64,000 nucleotides of DNA from Ancylobacter polymorphus. GTDB lineage: Bacteria > Pseudomonadota > Alphaproteobacteria > Rhizobiales > Xanthobacteraceae. The stretch lies in contig NZ_CP083239.1 in assembly GCF_022836935.1 (NCBI RefSeq), forward strand, positions 1,240,001 through 1,304,000, given 5' to 3'. Position 1 is the first letter of the stretch. Every line of letters starts with the position of its first letter. Below the pieces are notes generated by a model that was not told where the DNA came from, did not search any database, and saw nothing but the letters and a program-made list of their open reading frames with translations. The translations under genes were made by a program, and so were the position numbers. Positions 49,169-57,557 of this stretch are shown piece by piece.

Positions 49169-50228
49169 TCCGCGCGCCGGCGCCGATAGTCGCCGGGGCG
49201 GGGCCGGGCCTTCCGACCACAAGGCGATGACGCTCGACGGCATGACGGTGATGGTCCCCGTGCACACCGCGCCGGCCTTCGAGAGCCCCTATCTCGTCGA
49301 GAAGCCGGACGCCTATGGCAAGAGCCGCATCAGCCGCGACGGGCTGGTGCTGGGCGAAGTCTCGTTTCCCCTCCAGCCGAAATTCTACGGCCTCACCACC
49401 GCCGACGGCATTCCCTATTCCAAGATCGCCGTGCTGCATGGGCGCGATGTGCTGGCGACCACGGTGCTGCAAAGCTGCATCCGCTACCAGAGCCGCACCA
49501 AGACCTGCCAGTTCTGCGCCATCGGCCAGTCGCTCGCCGCCGGCCGCACCATCGAGCGCAAGACGCCGGCGCAGCTCGCCGAAGTCGCCAAGGCTGCCGT
49601 CGAGCTTGATGGCGTCAAGCACATGGTGATGACGACAGGCACCCCGCCGGGCAAGGACCGCGGCGCGGCGCTCCTTGCCGAGAGCGCGGCGGCGGTGAAG
49701 GCGGCGGTGAAGCTGCCCATTCAGGTGCAGTGCGAGCCGCCCGATGACGATGCCTGGTTCGCCCGCATGTCTGAGGCCGGCGCCGACGCGCTCGGCATGC
49801 ATCTGGAAGCCTGCACGGAGGAGGTGCGTCACCGCATCATGCCGGGGAAGGCGCAGGTGTCGGTGGAGCGCTATTTCGAAGCCTTTGCCGCCGCCGTGCC
49901 GGTGTTCGGGCGCGGGCAGGTGTCGACCTATATCCTCGCCGGGCTCGGCGACAGCCGAGAGGACATCCTTTCCGTCTGCGACCGGCTCACCCGCATGGGC
50001 GTCTATCCCTTCGTGGTGCCCTTCGTGCCGATTTCCGGCACGCCGCTGGAAAGCCACCCCACGCCCTCGCCCGCCTTCATGAATTCCATCCTCGGTCCGC
50101 TCTCGGGGATGCTGCTGGCGACCGGGCTGAAATCCATCGAGGTGAAGGCCGGCTGCGCCAAATGCGGTGCCTGCTCGGCGCTCGCCACCTATGAGCGGCA
50201 GGGCGCGGTGACGGGGGGCTGCGCATGA
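49077..50228 (+). CDS. MSMEG_0568-family radical SAM protein (Nit1C cluster)
   Basis: The 383-residue protein has three clustered cysteines at residues 134, 144 and 147 ([14 protein letters not shown]), that is CX9CX2C instead of the usual CX3CX2C. Radical-SAM-like segments follow ([40 protein letters not shown]). The extreme C-terminus has a second group, CAKCGACSA. It belongs to the conserved nitrilase-associated family of unknown reaction. The ATG start has GGGAGCG upstream, and the stop overlaps the next gene (ATGA). Confidence 0.93.
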   Translation: MKPMDLASERAPLPTQQLINELQSYGVRLVDPRAGADSRRGGAGPSDHKAMTLDGMTVMVPVHTAPAFESPYLVEKPDAYGKSRISRDGLVLGEVSFPLQPKFYGLTTADGIPYSKIAVLHGRDVLATTVLQSCIRYQSRTKTCQFCAIGQSLAAGRTIERKTPAQLAEVAKAAVELDGVKHMVMTTGTPPGKDRGAALLAESAAAVKAAVKLPIQVQCEPPDDDAWFARMSEAGADALGMHLEACTEEVRHRIMPGKAQVSVERYFEAFAAAVPVFGRGQVSTYILAGLGDSREDILSVCDRLTRMGVYPFVVPFVPISGTPLESHPTPSPAFMNSILGPLSGMLLATGLKSIEVKAGCAKCGACSALATYERQGAVTGGCA

Positions 50229-50767
50229 TGTACGGCACCTTCCGCCCCTTCCGCGCCGCCGATTTCCAGGTGAAGTTCGCCACCCAGACCTGGGAGAGGC
50301 GGGGCGCCGCCCGCCTGCGCCACGAGGTGTTCTGCCAGGAGCAGGGTCTGTTCGCCGGCGATGACCGCGACCCGATCGACGAGCTGGCCATTCCGCTGGT
50401 CGCTGTCTCTATGCTGGGTTTGTTAGCCGACGATGTGGTTGGCACGGTGCGCATTCATGAAGCCGCGCCGGGGGAATGGTGGGGCTCGCGCCTCGCCGTG
50501 GCGGAGGACTACCGCAAGGTCGGCGCGCTGGGCGCGGCGCTGATCCGTCTCGCCGTCTGTTCCGCCCATGCGCGCGGCTGCACCAGCTTCTTCGCCCATG
50601 TGCAGAGCCAGAACGCGCTGCTGTTCCGTCGGCTGCGCTGGGACATCGTGGAGGAGAAGCAGCTGCACGGCCGGCCGCATGTGCTGATGCGCGCCGATCT
50701 CGCGCATTACCCGCCGATCCATGACGCGGAAACCGGCTTCCATGCCCAGCCGCGCCGGGCGGCGTGA
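50225..50767 (+). CDS. MSMEG_0567/Sll0786-family N-acetyltransferase (Nit1C cluster)
   Basis: The 180-residue GNAT-fold protein has the family start FRPF...FQVKFATQTWERRGAARLRHEVFCQEQGLF and the acetyl-CoA region WGSRLAVAEDYRKVGALGAALIRLA. Acceptor substrate unknown. It overlaps the radical SAM stop by 4 bp. Confidence 0.92.
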   Translation: MMYGTFRPFRAADFQVKFATQTWERRGAARLRHEVFCQEQGLFAGDDRDPIDELAIPLVAVSMLGLLADDVVGTVRIHEAAPGEWWGSRLAVAEDYRKVGALGAALIRLAVCSAHARGCTSFFAHVQSQNALLFRRLRWDIVEEKQLHGRPHVLMRADLAHYPPIHDAETGFHAQPRRAA

Positions 50768-50783
50768 GGAGGGGAGGGGGCGC

Positions 50784-51803
50784 ATGTCACTCACTCTCGC
50801 CCGCCCCGCCGCGCGCCGGCTCGACTTCTCCGGAGTGGCCTTCTCCGAGGTGGTGAGCCGGCTACACGCCTCGGCGGGCCTTGCCTCCAAGGCCGATATC
50901 GCCCGCGCCGCCGCGCGCCTCGGCTTTGACGGGCGCGAGGCCATCCGCGTCGGCGACGATTGCGCGGCGATCCCCGATGGCGAGGGCTATCTGCTCTTCG
51001 CCATCGAAGGCTTCATGAACGGGTTCGTCGCCGCCGATCCCTGGTTCGCCGGGTGGTGCGGGGTGATGGTCAATCTCTCCGACATCGCCGCCATGGGCGG
51101 GCGCCCGCTGGCGGTGGTGGACGCGGTGTGGGCCAAGGGCGAGGACGGCGCCGCCCCGGTGCTGGAGGGGCTGCGTGCCGCCTCAGCCCGCTTCGGCGTG
51201 CCCATCGTCGGCGGCCATACCAATCTGGCGAGCGAGCAGGGCCAGCTCTCCGTCGCCGTGCTCGGCCGGGCGAACAAGCTCCTCACCTCCTTCGACGCCC
51301 GCCCCGGCGAGGTTCTGGTGGCGGCCATCGACCTGCGCGGCCGCTACCGCGAACCCTTTTCCAATTGGGACGCCGCCACCGACGCCCCGGCGGAACGGCT
51401 GCGCGGCGATCTCGACCTGCTCCCTCGCCTCGCCGAGGCGGGGCTGGCCCGCGCCGCCAAGGACATCAGCCAGGCGGGGCTAGTCGGCACCGCCGCCATG
51501 CTGGCGGAGGGGTCCGGGGTCGGCATCGAGATCGATCTCGACGCGGTGCCGGCGCCCGAAGGGGTCGATCCCGTGCGCTGGCTGATGACCTTTCCGAGCT
51601 TCGGCTACATCATCACAATCGGACACACTGTCCTTCCCATCGTACTCACCAGCCTCGCCGAACGCGGCATTGCGGCCGCAGCGGTCGGCACCGTCACGGC
51701 GGAACGGAAAGTCACAATTCGCCAAGGGCTTGAGTGCGACACCGTGTGGGATTTCGCCCGCGCGCCGCTCATCGGCTGCGGGCCGGCGGAGGACGCGGCA
51801 TGA
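50784..51803 (+). CDS. Sll0787-family AIR-synthase-like protein (Nit1C cluster)
   Basis: The 339-residue protein resembles PurM/ThiL/SelD ATP-binding enzymes, with GDDCAAIPDGEGYLLF, NLSDIAAMGGRPLAVVDAVW, VGGHTN and a C-terminal KDISQAGLVGT. The reaction is unknown but should involve ATP-dependent activation. ATG 50784 follows a strong AGGAGGGGAGG. The stop overlaps the next start (ATGA). Confidence 0.92.
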   Translation: MSLTLARPAARRLDFSGVAFSEVVSRLHASAGLASKADIARAAARLGFDGREAIRVGDDCAAIPDGEGYLLFAIEGFMNGFVAADPWFAGWCGVMVNLSDIAAMGGRPLAVVDAVWAKGEDGAAPVLEGLRAASARFGVPIVGGHTNLASEQGQLSVAVLGRANKLLTSFDARPGEVLVAAIDLRGRYREPFSNWDAATDAPAERLRGDLDLLPRLAEAGLARAAKDISQAGLVGTAAMLAEGSGVGIEIDLDAVPAPEGVDPVRWLMTFPSFGYIITIGHTVLPIVLTSLAERGIAAAAVGTVTAERKVTIRQGLECDTVWDFARAPLIGCGPAEDAA

Positions 51804-52957
51804 AGCGACCCCTGCGCATCGCCATTCTCGCCCATTCCACCAACCCGCGCGGCGGCGTCGTCCACGCGCTGGAGCTCGGCGAAGCGTTGGTACGACTGGG
51901 TTTCGAGGCCGTCGTGCACGCGCCGGACCCGCGCGGCGCGGGCTTTTTCCGCCCCAGCCTGTGCGAGACCGTGAGCGTCCCCGCCGCGCCGGCGCCAAGC
52001 GACGTGGCGGCGATGGTGCGTCAGCGCGCGGACGAATATGTCCATTATTTCAATGCTTTGGAGCATCGCCGCTTCGATGTGTTCCACGCCCAGGACGGCA
52101 TATCCGCTAACGCGCTGGCGACGCTGAAGGAGCGGGGCCTCATCTCCAGCTTCGCCCGCACCGTGCATCATGTCGACGCCTTCCGCGATCCCGACCTTAA
52201 GGCCTTGCAAAATCGATCGATTCGCGCCGCCGACCGGCATTTCGTCGTCAGCCATCTCTGGCAGGACCTGTTGCGCGAGAGCTTCGGGATCGATGCCGTT
52301 CTGGTCGGAAACGGCATTGATATCAAGCGCTTCACGCCCAAGCCCGACGGGCGCGAGGCGGCGCTGGCGGCCCGTCTTGGCCTCGGGCCCGGGCCCGTCG
52401 TGCTCAGCGTCGGCGGTGTCGAAGCCCGCAAGAACAGCTGCCGGATTCTGGAAGCCTTCCGGCAGCTCCGCGCCCTGCATCCGCGCGCGCAACTCGTCAT
52501 CGCCGGCGGCGCCAGCGTGCTCGACCATCATGATTATCTCAATGAATTCAGGGGCTTGCTTGCCAAATCCGGCCTGCCGACGGAGGCGGTCATCCGCACC
52601 GGGCCGCTGCCGCAGGAGGACATGCCGGCGCTCTATCGCCTCGCCGACGTGCTCGCCTTCGCTTCGGTGAAGGAGGGGTTCGGCCTGGTGGCGCTGGAGG
52701 CCATGGCTTGCGGCGTGCCAACCGTGGTGTCGGCCATTGCGCCTTTCACCGAGCATATCCTGGAGTCGGAAACGGTCTGGTGCGACCCGCTGCATCCCGC
52801 TTCCATCGCCGACGCGCTTATGCTCGCCTTGCAGCCGCAAACCCTTGAGCGTCTTGCGAAAAAGGGGCCGATGGCTGCCGCCCGCCACGACTGGGCCGCC
52901 ACGGCGCGGGCGCATCTTTCCACCTATGAGCGCCTCGCGGAGCCGGTCCATGCCTGA
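51800..52957 (+). CDS. MSMEG_0565-family glycosyltransferase (Nit1C cluster)
   Basis: The 385-residue GT4-type enzyme has the N-terminal GGVVHALELGEAL, the acceptor-side HHVDAF and the donor-side signature VKEGFGLVALEAMACGVPTV with the EX7E motif. It probably transfers a sugar to the product of the cluster. It overlaps the neighbours on both sides (4 bp and 8 bp). Confidence 0.93.
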   Translation: MKRPLRIAILAHSTNPRGGVVHALELGEALVRLGFEAVVHAPDPRGAGFFRPSLCETVSVPAAPAPSDVAAMVRQRADEYVHYFNALEHRRFDVFHAQDGISANALATLKERGLISSFARTVHHVDAFRDPDLKALQNRSIRAADRHFVVSHLWQDLLRESFGIDAVLVGNGIDIKRFTPKPDGREAALAARLGLGPGPVVLSVGGVEARKNSCRILEAFRQLRALHPRAQLVIAGGASVLDHHDYLNEFRGLLAKSGLPTEAVIRTGPLPQEDMPALYRLADVLAFASVKEGFGLVALEAMACGVPTVVSAIAPFTEHILESETVWCDPLHPASIADALMLALQPQTLERLAKKGPMAAARHDWAATARAHLSTYERLAEPVHA

Positions 52958-53237
52958 AATGCGCTTCACCATCCGCTGGCCGGACGGTTCGATGGAGAGC
53001 TGCTACTCGCCCTCGCTGGTCGTGAAGGACTATCTAACTCCCGGACAAAGCTACACTTTGGCGGATTTTCTCGCGCGCAGCCGCGAAGCTCTCACGATCG
53101 CCAGCGCCCGTGTCGAGGCCCGCTACGGCTTTCCCTGTTCGCGCGCCATTGGCCAGCTCGCCCGGCTGGAGCGGGCGGGCCAAGCCTATGCCACCCATCC
53201 CGATGCCCGCGTCGCCGTCGAGACGTTCGCGGAATGA
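52950..53237 (+). CDS. MSMEG_0570-family nitrogen-starvation response protein (Nit1C cluster)
   Basis: The 95-residue protein starts [22 protein letters not shown], the typical opening of the family. It contains [15 protein letters not shown] and a second cysteine in YGFPCSRA. The role is unknown. A small carrier or assembly protein is a guess. It starts 8 bp inside the glycosyltransferase gene. Confidence 0.92.
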   Translation: MPEMRFTIRWPDGSMESCYSPSLVVKDYLTPGQSYTLADFLARSREALTIASARVEARYGFPCSRAIGQLARLERAGQAYATHPDARVAVETFAE

Positions 53238-53251
53238 GCCGGAGCCATCCC

Positions 53252-54532
53252 ATGAACGAGAATCGTATCGCGCATTATCCCGTGGTCATTGTCGGGGGCG
53301 GGCAGGCAGGTCTGTCGACCAGCTACCACCTCACCGCGGCCGGTATTGAGCATCTGGTGCTGGAGAAGCGCACGGCCATGCACGCCTGGGAAAGCCAGCG
53401 CTGGGATAATTTCTGTCTCGTCACCCCGAACTGGCAATGTGACCTGCCGGGCCATCCCTATGCCGGACCAGACCCGGACGGCTTCATGAAGAAGGACGAA
53501 ATACTCGCCTATCTCAAGGGGTTCCGCGCCAAGGTCGATCCGCCGATCCGCGAGGGGGTGACGGTGCGCCGGGTCAGCCGGCGGGCGGAAGGGGGTTTTC
53601 TCGTCGCCACCTCCGCCGGCGATGTCAGCGCTGACGCGGTCGTCGTGGCCTCCGGCGGCTATCACGAGCCGATCGTGCCGCGCATGGCCGAGCGCCTGCC
53701 GCCATCGCTCGTGCAACTCCATTCCGCCGAATACCGCAATGCCGGCCAGCTGCCGGATGGCGCGGTGCTGGTCGTCGGCTCCGGCCAGTCCGGCGCCCAG
53801 ATCGCCGAGGACTTGCACCTTGCCGGCCGCAAGGTCTTCCTGGCGGTGGGCAATGCCCCGCGCTGCGCCCGCTTCTATCGCGGTCGCGATGTCGTCAGCT
53901 GGTTGGCCGACATGGGCTATTACGACATGCCGGTGGAGCAGCACCCCCTGCGCGAAGGGGTGCGCGACAACACCAATCATTACGTCACCGGCCGCGACGG
54001 CGGGCGCGACATCGACCTGCGCCGCTTCGCGACGGAAGGGATGGAACTATTCGGCGTGCTGCGGGAATTCGATGGCACGAACCTCCTGTTCGACACGAAT
54101 CTTGCCGAGGCGCTGGACGATGCCGATCGCACCTATAACGGCATCAACGCCGCCATCGACAAGCACATCGCGGAAAAAGGCCTCACCGCGCCGCCGCCCT
54201 CGGTTTACACGCCGGTGTGGCAGCCGGAGCGGGAACGGCCCGCGCTCGATCTCGCCGCCTCCGGCATCGCCGCCATCATCTGGTGCATCGGTTTCCGGCC
54301 CGATTTCCGCTGGCTCGACGCGCCGGTGTTCAATGGCGCCGGCCATCCCCAGCACCGGCGGGGGGTAACCGCGCAGGAGGGCATCTATTTCATCGGCCTG
54401 CCCTGGCTCCACACATGGGGCTCCGGCCGCTTCGGCAGCGTTGGGCGCGACGCCGCCCACATCGTCGCCCACATCGCCGAGCGCCGCGCCAACGCTGAAG
54501 CTGCCCTCGCCGACCGGGACACCGCCGCATGA
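53252..54532 (+). CDS. MSMEG_0569-family flavin-dependent oxidoreductase (Nit1C cluster)
   Basis: The 426-residue protein has an FAD-binding [11 protein letters not shown], an NAD(P)H site ([15 protein letters not shown]) and a terminal FAD segment ([17 protein letters not shown]). It resembles flavin monooxygenases of the YUCCA/FMO type. ATG 53252 with GGAG upstream is preferred over ATG 53234. The stop overlaps the next start by 4 bp. Confidence 0.93.
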   Translation: MNENRIAHYPVVIVGGGQAGLSTSYHLTAAGIEHLVLEKRTAMHAWESQRWDNFCLVTPNWQCDLPGHPYAGPDPDGFMKKDEILAYLKGFRAKVDPPIREGVTVRRVSRRAEGGFLVATSAGDVSADAVVVASGGYHEPIVPRMAERLPPSLVQLHSAEYRNAGQLPDGAVLVVGSGQSGAQIAEDLHLAGRKVFLAVGNAPRCARFYRGRDVVSWLADMGYYDMPVEQHPLREGVRDNTNHYVTGRDGGRDIDLRRFATEGMELFGVLREFDGTNLLFDTNLAEALDDADRTYNGINAAIDKHIAEKGLTAPPPSVYTPVWQPERERPALDLAASGIAAIIWCIGFRPDFRWLDAPVFNGAGHPQHRRGVTAQEGIYFIGLPWLHTWGSGRFGSVGRDAAHIVAHIAERRANAEAALADRDTAA

Positions 54533-55407
54533 ATATCGCGCTCTCCCCGGAGGGGCTTGCCCCGACAGAAGCTTTCGTCGCGGAGGAGACGCTGCTGCTC
54601 GGCATGCCGCAGCTCTGCCTGGCCGGCCTCTCCGAGGTCTGGCTGTTGAAAGAGCTCGGCCACCGGCACTGGATGGGTCTGGCGCAGCTGGCGGGCCGGG
54701 CCGTTCCCGATTTCCGCGCGGCCGATGGCGCGCCGGTCTATGCCGCGTTCCGAGCGCTCTCGGTGGAACAGGCGGACTTCGGCGCGCTGGGCGAGAACGA
54801 CCGATTGACCATCCGCACCACCCTATGCCGCCTGACCCACACGCAATGTGCCAGCCGGCACGAACTGACCTGTCAGGGCCGGCCGGTCGGCACGGTGAAT
54901 CTTGTCTCCACCTTTGTGCGCCGGGCGCCTGGAGGCGGCAATCATACCGTGGCGCGCGTGGCGCTGGAGGCGTTTCCCACCTGCATTCCGCCCATCATGT
55001 CGCCCGGCCGCGCCAGCGAATCGCTCGCCGCCCGCGCCGCGACCTTCCGCAGCACCGGAGCGGTGCCGGAGGCCCGGTTCGCTGCCGCCGGTATCGTCGA
55101 GGACGCGCTGATAACCTTCGATCCCTGCCCCGCGCAGGATTTCAACGGCGCCGGCTTTCTCTATTTCTCAAGTTTCATAGCTCTGGTTGATCGCGCCGAG
55201 TGGCATTTCGACGGCCGGCCGGCACCCCGGGCGACCACGCGCCGGCGCGAGGTCTATTTTCACGGAAACATCGATCCGGGCGAGCGCGTCGCGGTCCGCC
55301 GCCTGAAGGACGAGCACGGCGCGAATGAACGCATCCATCACTATCGGCTGGAGCGTGCGAGCGATGGCCTGCATCTCGCCGACGCCTTCACACAGCGTGT
55401 CTTCTGA
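54529..55407 (+). CDS. Pnap_2097-family (LnmK-like) biosynthetic protein
   Basis: The 292-residue protein resembles the Pnap_2097 family related to LnmK, a double-hot-dog acyltransferase/decarboxylase of polyketide biosynthesis. Segments include [33 protein letters not shown] and [21 protein letters not shown]. It is translationally coupled to the oxidoreductase and ends the operon. Its presence suggests that an acyl- or CoA-linked step belongs to this version of the cluster. Confidence 0.82.
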   Translation: MNIALSPEGLAPTEAFVAEETLLLGMPQLCLAGLSEVWLLKELGHRHWMGLAQLAGRAVPDFRAADGAPVYAAFRALSVEQADFGALGENDRLTIRTTLCRLTHTQCASRHELTCQGRPVGTVNLVSTFVRRAPGGGNHTVARVALEAFPTCIPPIMSPGRASESLAARAATFRSTGAVPEARFAAAGIVEDALITFDPCPAQDFNGAGFLYFSSFIALVDRAEWHFDGRPAPRATTRRREVYFHGNIDPGERVAVRRLKDEHGANERIHHYRLERASDGLHLADAFTQRVF

Positions 55408-55557
55408 TAGTCCGCCACGGGGTCCGGCCGGCCGAACGTGGCGCCGTCAACAGGCTGTGAGAAATCCTGCGGGACCCCGTTGCAATCTCCGCGAGGCTGG
55501 GGCATAGAGGCGTCCCGTTCGGGGCGGCAACGAAAGCCGACACGGACGACGGAGCGG

Positions 55558-55632
55558 GCGGGTGTAGCTCAGGGGTAGAGCACAACCTTGCCAAGGTTGG
55601 GGTCGTGGGTTCGAATCCCATCGCCCGCTCCA
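55558..55632 (+). tRNA. tRNA-Gly (anticodon GCC)
   Basis: The 75-nt gene has acceptor GCGGGTG pairing with CGCCCGC (one G-T pair), anticodon loop TTGCCAA, the T loop TTCGAAT and an encoded CCA. Island-type genes begin downstream, so its 3' end is a candidate attachment site. Confidence 0.96.
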
Positions 55633-55661
55633 AATTTTCCCAAGAAAATCAGATAGTTAGC

Positions 55662-55682
55662 AAACGCCCTTCGGGGCGTTTT
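55662..55682 (+). terminator. Rho-independent terminator after tRNA-Gly
   Basis: A perfect 8-bp stem AAACGCCC / GGGCGTTT with a TTCG tetraloop followed by TTT lies 30 bp after the tRNA. Confidence 0.85.
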
Positions 55683-55684
55683 CT

Positions 55685-55729
55685 GCTTACCGGCAACAGC
55701 TCTGCCATTTCGGTAAGCAGGCGGTAAGC
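55685..55729. repeat. CGGTAAGC inverted and direct repeats near the island edge
   Basis: GCTTACCG at 55685-55692 is the exact inverse of CGGTAAGC at 55711-55718, which is repeated directly at 55722-55729. The cluster next to a tRNA 3' end resembles recombinase or excisionase binding sites. Confidence 0.5.
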
Positions 55730-55860
55730 GCGGCAGGGAAAGCCGTGGCGCGCTCCAGCGGAGGCGCCCGCCCTGTCCGACCGGTCAGCGAAAGCGCGGA
55801 CAAGCGGTGCGGCTATTCGGCAGACCACCTCTCCCGCGTACGGGATGTCCTTTCGCCCAC

Positions 55861-55935
55861 TGAGAGTGAGAGGTAGGACCGGAATCCCGCGACGGGTTGA
55901 GGGCCGGAGGAGGGCTTCCGGCGCCCGTCATGGAG
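55861..55935 (+). promoter_or_regulatory. Structured leader repeat, copy 1 (orphan)
   Basis: A ~75 nt element has GAGAGTGAGAGG, then an outer stem GACGGG (55891-55896) / CCCGTC (55924-55929) enclosing an inner hairpin GCCGGA..TTCCGGC. It ends in ATGGAG. It matches copies 2 and 3 but leads into a transposase remnant, so its original gene has been lost. Confidence 0.8.
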
Positions 55936-55937
55936 TC

Positions 55938-56041
55938 AAGGCTGAGGTCATCCATCGCCGAGGTCCTTGGCGATCCTTCGAGGCCGTCGAGGTTGCCACG
56001 CTGACCTGGGTCGACTGGTTCAACCATCTCTGGCTGCTGCA
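55938..56041 (+). pseudogene. IS3-family transposase fragment
   Basis: The frame reads KAEVIHRRGPWRSFEAVE and then VATLTWVDWFN, a typical C-terminal part of an IS3-type OrfB transposase. The rest of the gene and the IS ends are missing. It lies directly behind the orphan leader. Confidence 0.75.
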
Positions 56042-56120
56042 GGAGAGTTCTTTCGGGATAATTTCAGATCACACCTCCCGGACTGTCGGGCAGACCCACC
56101 CCAAAGCCCTCAGGGCGGCA

Positions 56121-56196
56121 AAGTGTGAGAGGCAGGTCTGGATTTCCGTGACGGGTTGAGGGCCGGGAGAGAGGCTTCCGGCGCCCGTCATGGAGG
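56121..56196 (+). promoter_or_regulatory. Structured leader repeat, copy 2 (DUF932 gene)
   Basis: The element has outer stem GACGGG (56150-56155) / CCCGTC (56184-56189) and inner stem GCCGGGA / TTCCGGC. It ends directly at the ribosome-binding site GGAGG of the DUF932 gene, so folding could control access to that site. Confidence 0.85.
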
Positions 56197-56205
56197 TTGA
56201 TCCCC

Positions 56206-57399
56206 ATGAACATGCAGGTTCTGGATGCCGGTCGTGATGCCAGCAGCGGCTACAAGGTGGAGGTCACCCGCGGCGAGCGGGTCGGCCGCGTGTCTTCGGA
56301 GTGGTTCTCCCGGCCGGATGATGAGCGGTTCCTGTCGCTCGGCGAAATGGCCGCGATGGTGCGGGGGCGTGCTGATCACAGTCGGTCGCGCCTGGTGGAG
56401 ACGTCGCGTATCCATGTGGAGGCGAGCCGCTCCAATGCCGAGCGGTTGGCGCTGGTCATTCCCGGGGCGGATGCCCCCGTCGAGCCGAACCATTGGTCCT
56501 TCGGCCAGCTCGCGGCCCAGATCGGGGCCCCGGCCGCCTATCTGCGCCAGCTTCCAGCCGCGCTGGCCGGCATTAATCTGCAATATGGTCTGACCTCGCA
56601 CCGCGCCGAGCAGATCAAGACCTATGAGACCGCCAATGGCCGCGTCGAGCTGCGCGCGGTGACCGGCCCGGACTATGGCCGGATCTACGATCACGAGCTG
56701 GTCGAAGCGGTGCAGCGCATTGCCGGCAACGGCACCGGCGACACGCGCTGGAAGGTGCCGGGCGTGCTCGACTGGTCGACGGGCATCTACAATCCGCGTG
56801 TGGACATCACCAGGGATACGACGACGCTCTATGCCTCCGACCGCGACGTCTTCCTGTTCCTGGTTGACGACCTCAACCCGATCGAGGCCGGGCGTTTGCC
56901 CGACGGCTCGCCGGACCTCTATTTCCGGGGCTTCTACTGCTGGAACTCGGAGGTGGGGGCCAAGACGCTCGGCATCGCGAGTTTCTATCTGCGTGCCGTC
57001 TGCCAGAACCGCAATCTCTGGGGTGTCGAGGATTTCCAGGAGATCACCATCCGCCACTCCAAATACGCCGCCTCGCGCTTTGCGCACGAGGCAGCGCCGG
57101 CACTCACCCGCTTCGCCAATTCCTCGCCCATGCCCTTCGTCAACGGCATCAAGGCGGCACGGGAGAAGATCGTGGCGCGCACCGACGAGGACCGCAGCGA
57201 CTTCCTCCGCAACCGGGGCTTCTCCAAGGCCGAGACCGCCAGGATCATCGACACGGTGCTGGCCGAGGAGGGGCGCAAGCCCGAGAGCATCTTCGACTTC
57301 GTGCAGGGCATCACCGCGGTCGCACGCGCCAAGCCCCACCAGGATGCAAGGCTCGATCTTGAGGGCCGGGCAAAGAAGCTGCTCGATCGGGCAGCCTGA
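56206..57399 (+). CDS. DUF932-domain protein
   Basis: The 397-residue protein belongs to the DUF932 phage/plasmid-related family, with WSFGQLAAQIGAPAAYLRQLP, LRAVTGPDYGRIYDHELVEAV, SDRDVFLFLVDD and FRGFYCWNSEVGAKTLGI. Function unknown. It is common on plasmids and integrative elements. ATG 56206 lies 9 nt after GGAGG. It is preceded by leader copy 2, and the next gene has its own leader. Confidence 0.92.
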   Translation: MNMQVLDAGRDASSGYKVEVTRGERVGRVSSEWFSRPDDERFLSLGEMAAMVRGRADHSRSRLVETSRIHVEASRSNAERLALVIPGADAPVEPNHWSFGQLAAQIGAPAAYLRQLPAALAGINLQYGLTSHRAEQIKTYETANGRVELRAVTGPDYGRIYDHELVEAVQRIAGNGTGDTRWKVPGVLDWSTGIYNPRVDITRDTTTLYASDRDVFLFLVDDLNPIEAGRLPDGSPDLYFRGFYCWNSEVGAKTLGIASFYLRAVCQNRNLWGVEDFQEITIRHSKYAASRFAHEAAPALTRFANSSPMPFVNGIKAAREKIVARTDEDRSDFLRNRGFSKAETARIIDTVLAEEGRKPESIFDFVQGITAVARAKPHQDARLDLEGRAKKLLDRAA

Positions 57400-57474
57400 C
57401 TTCCGGAAAGCCGGAGATGTGGAGATCCGTGTCTCCGGCTTTCTGCTTGTGCGGTTCTGCGGCGCTGCCCTCCA

Positions 57475-57548
57475 GAGTGAGAGGGCGGCGCTGCGCTTCG
57501 TGACGGGTTGGAGGCCGAGAGAGAGGCTCTTGGCCGCCCGTCGCGGAG
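57475..57548 (+). promoter_or_regulatory. Structured leader repeat, copy 3 (ParB-like gene)
   Basis: The same GAGTGAGAGG start is followed by outer stem GACGGG (57502-57507) / CCCGTC (57537-57542). The inner stem GGCCGAGAG / CTCTTGGCC differs in sequence from copies 1 and 2 but keeps its pairing. It ends at GGAG, the ribosome-binding site of the ParB-like gene. Confidence 0.85.
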
Positions 57549-57557
57549 ATGCCTTCC

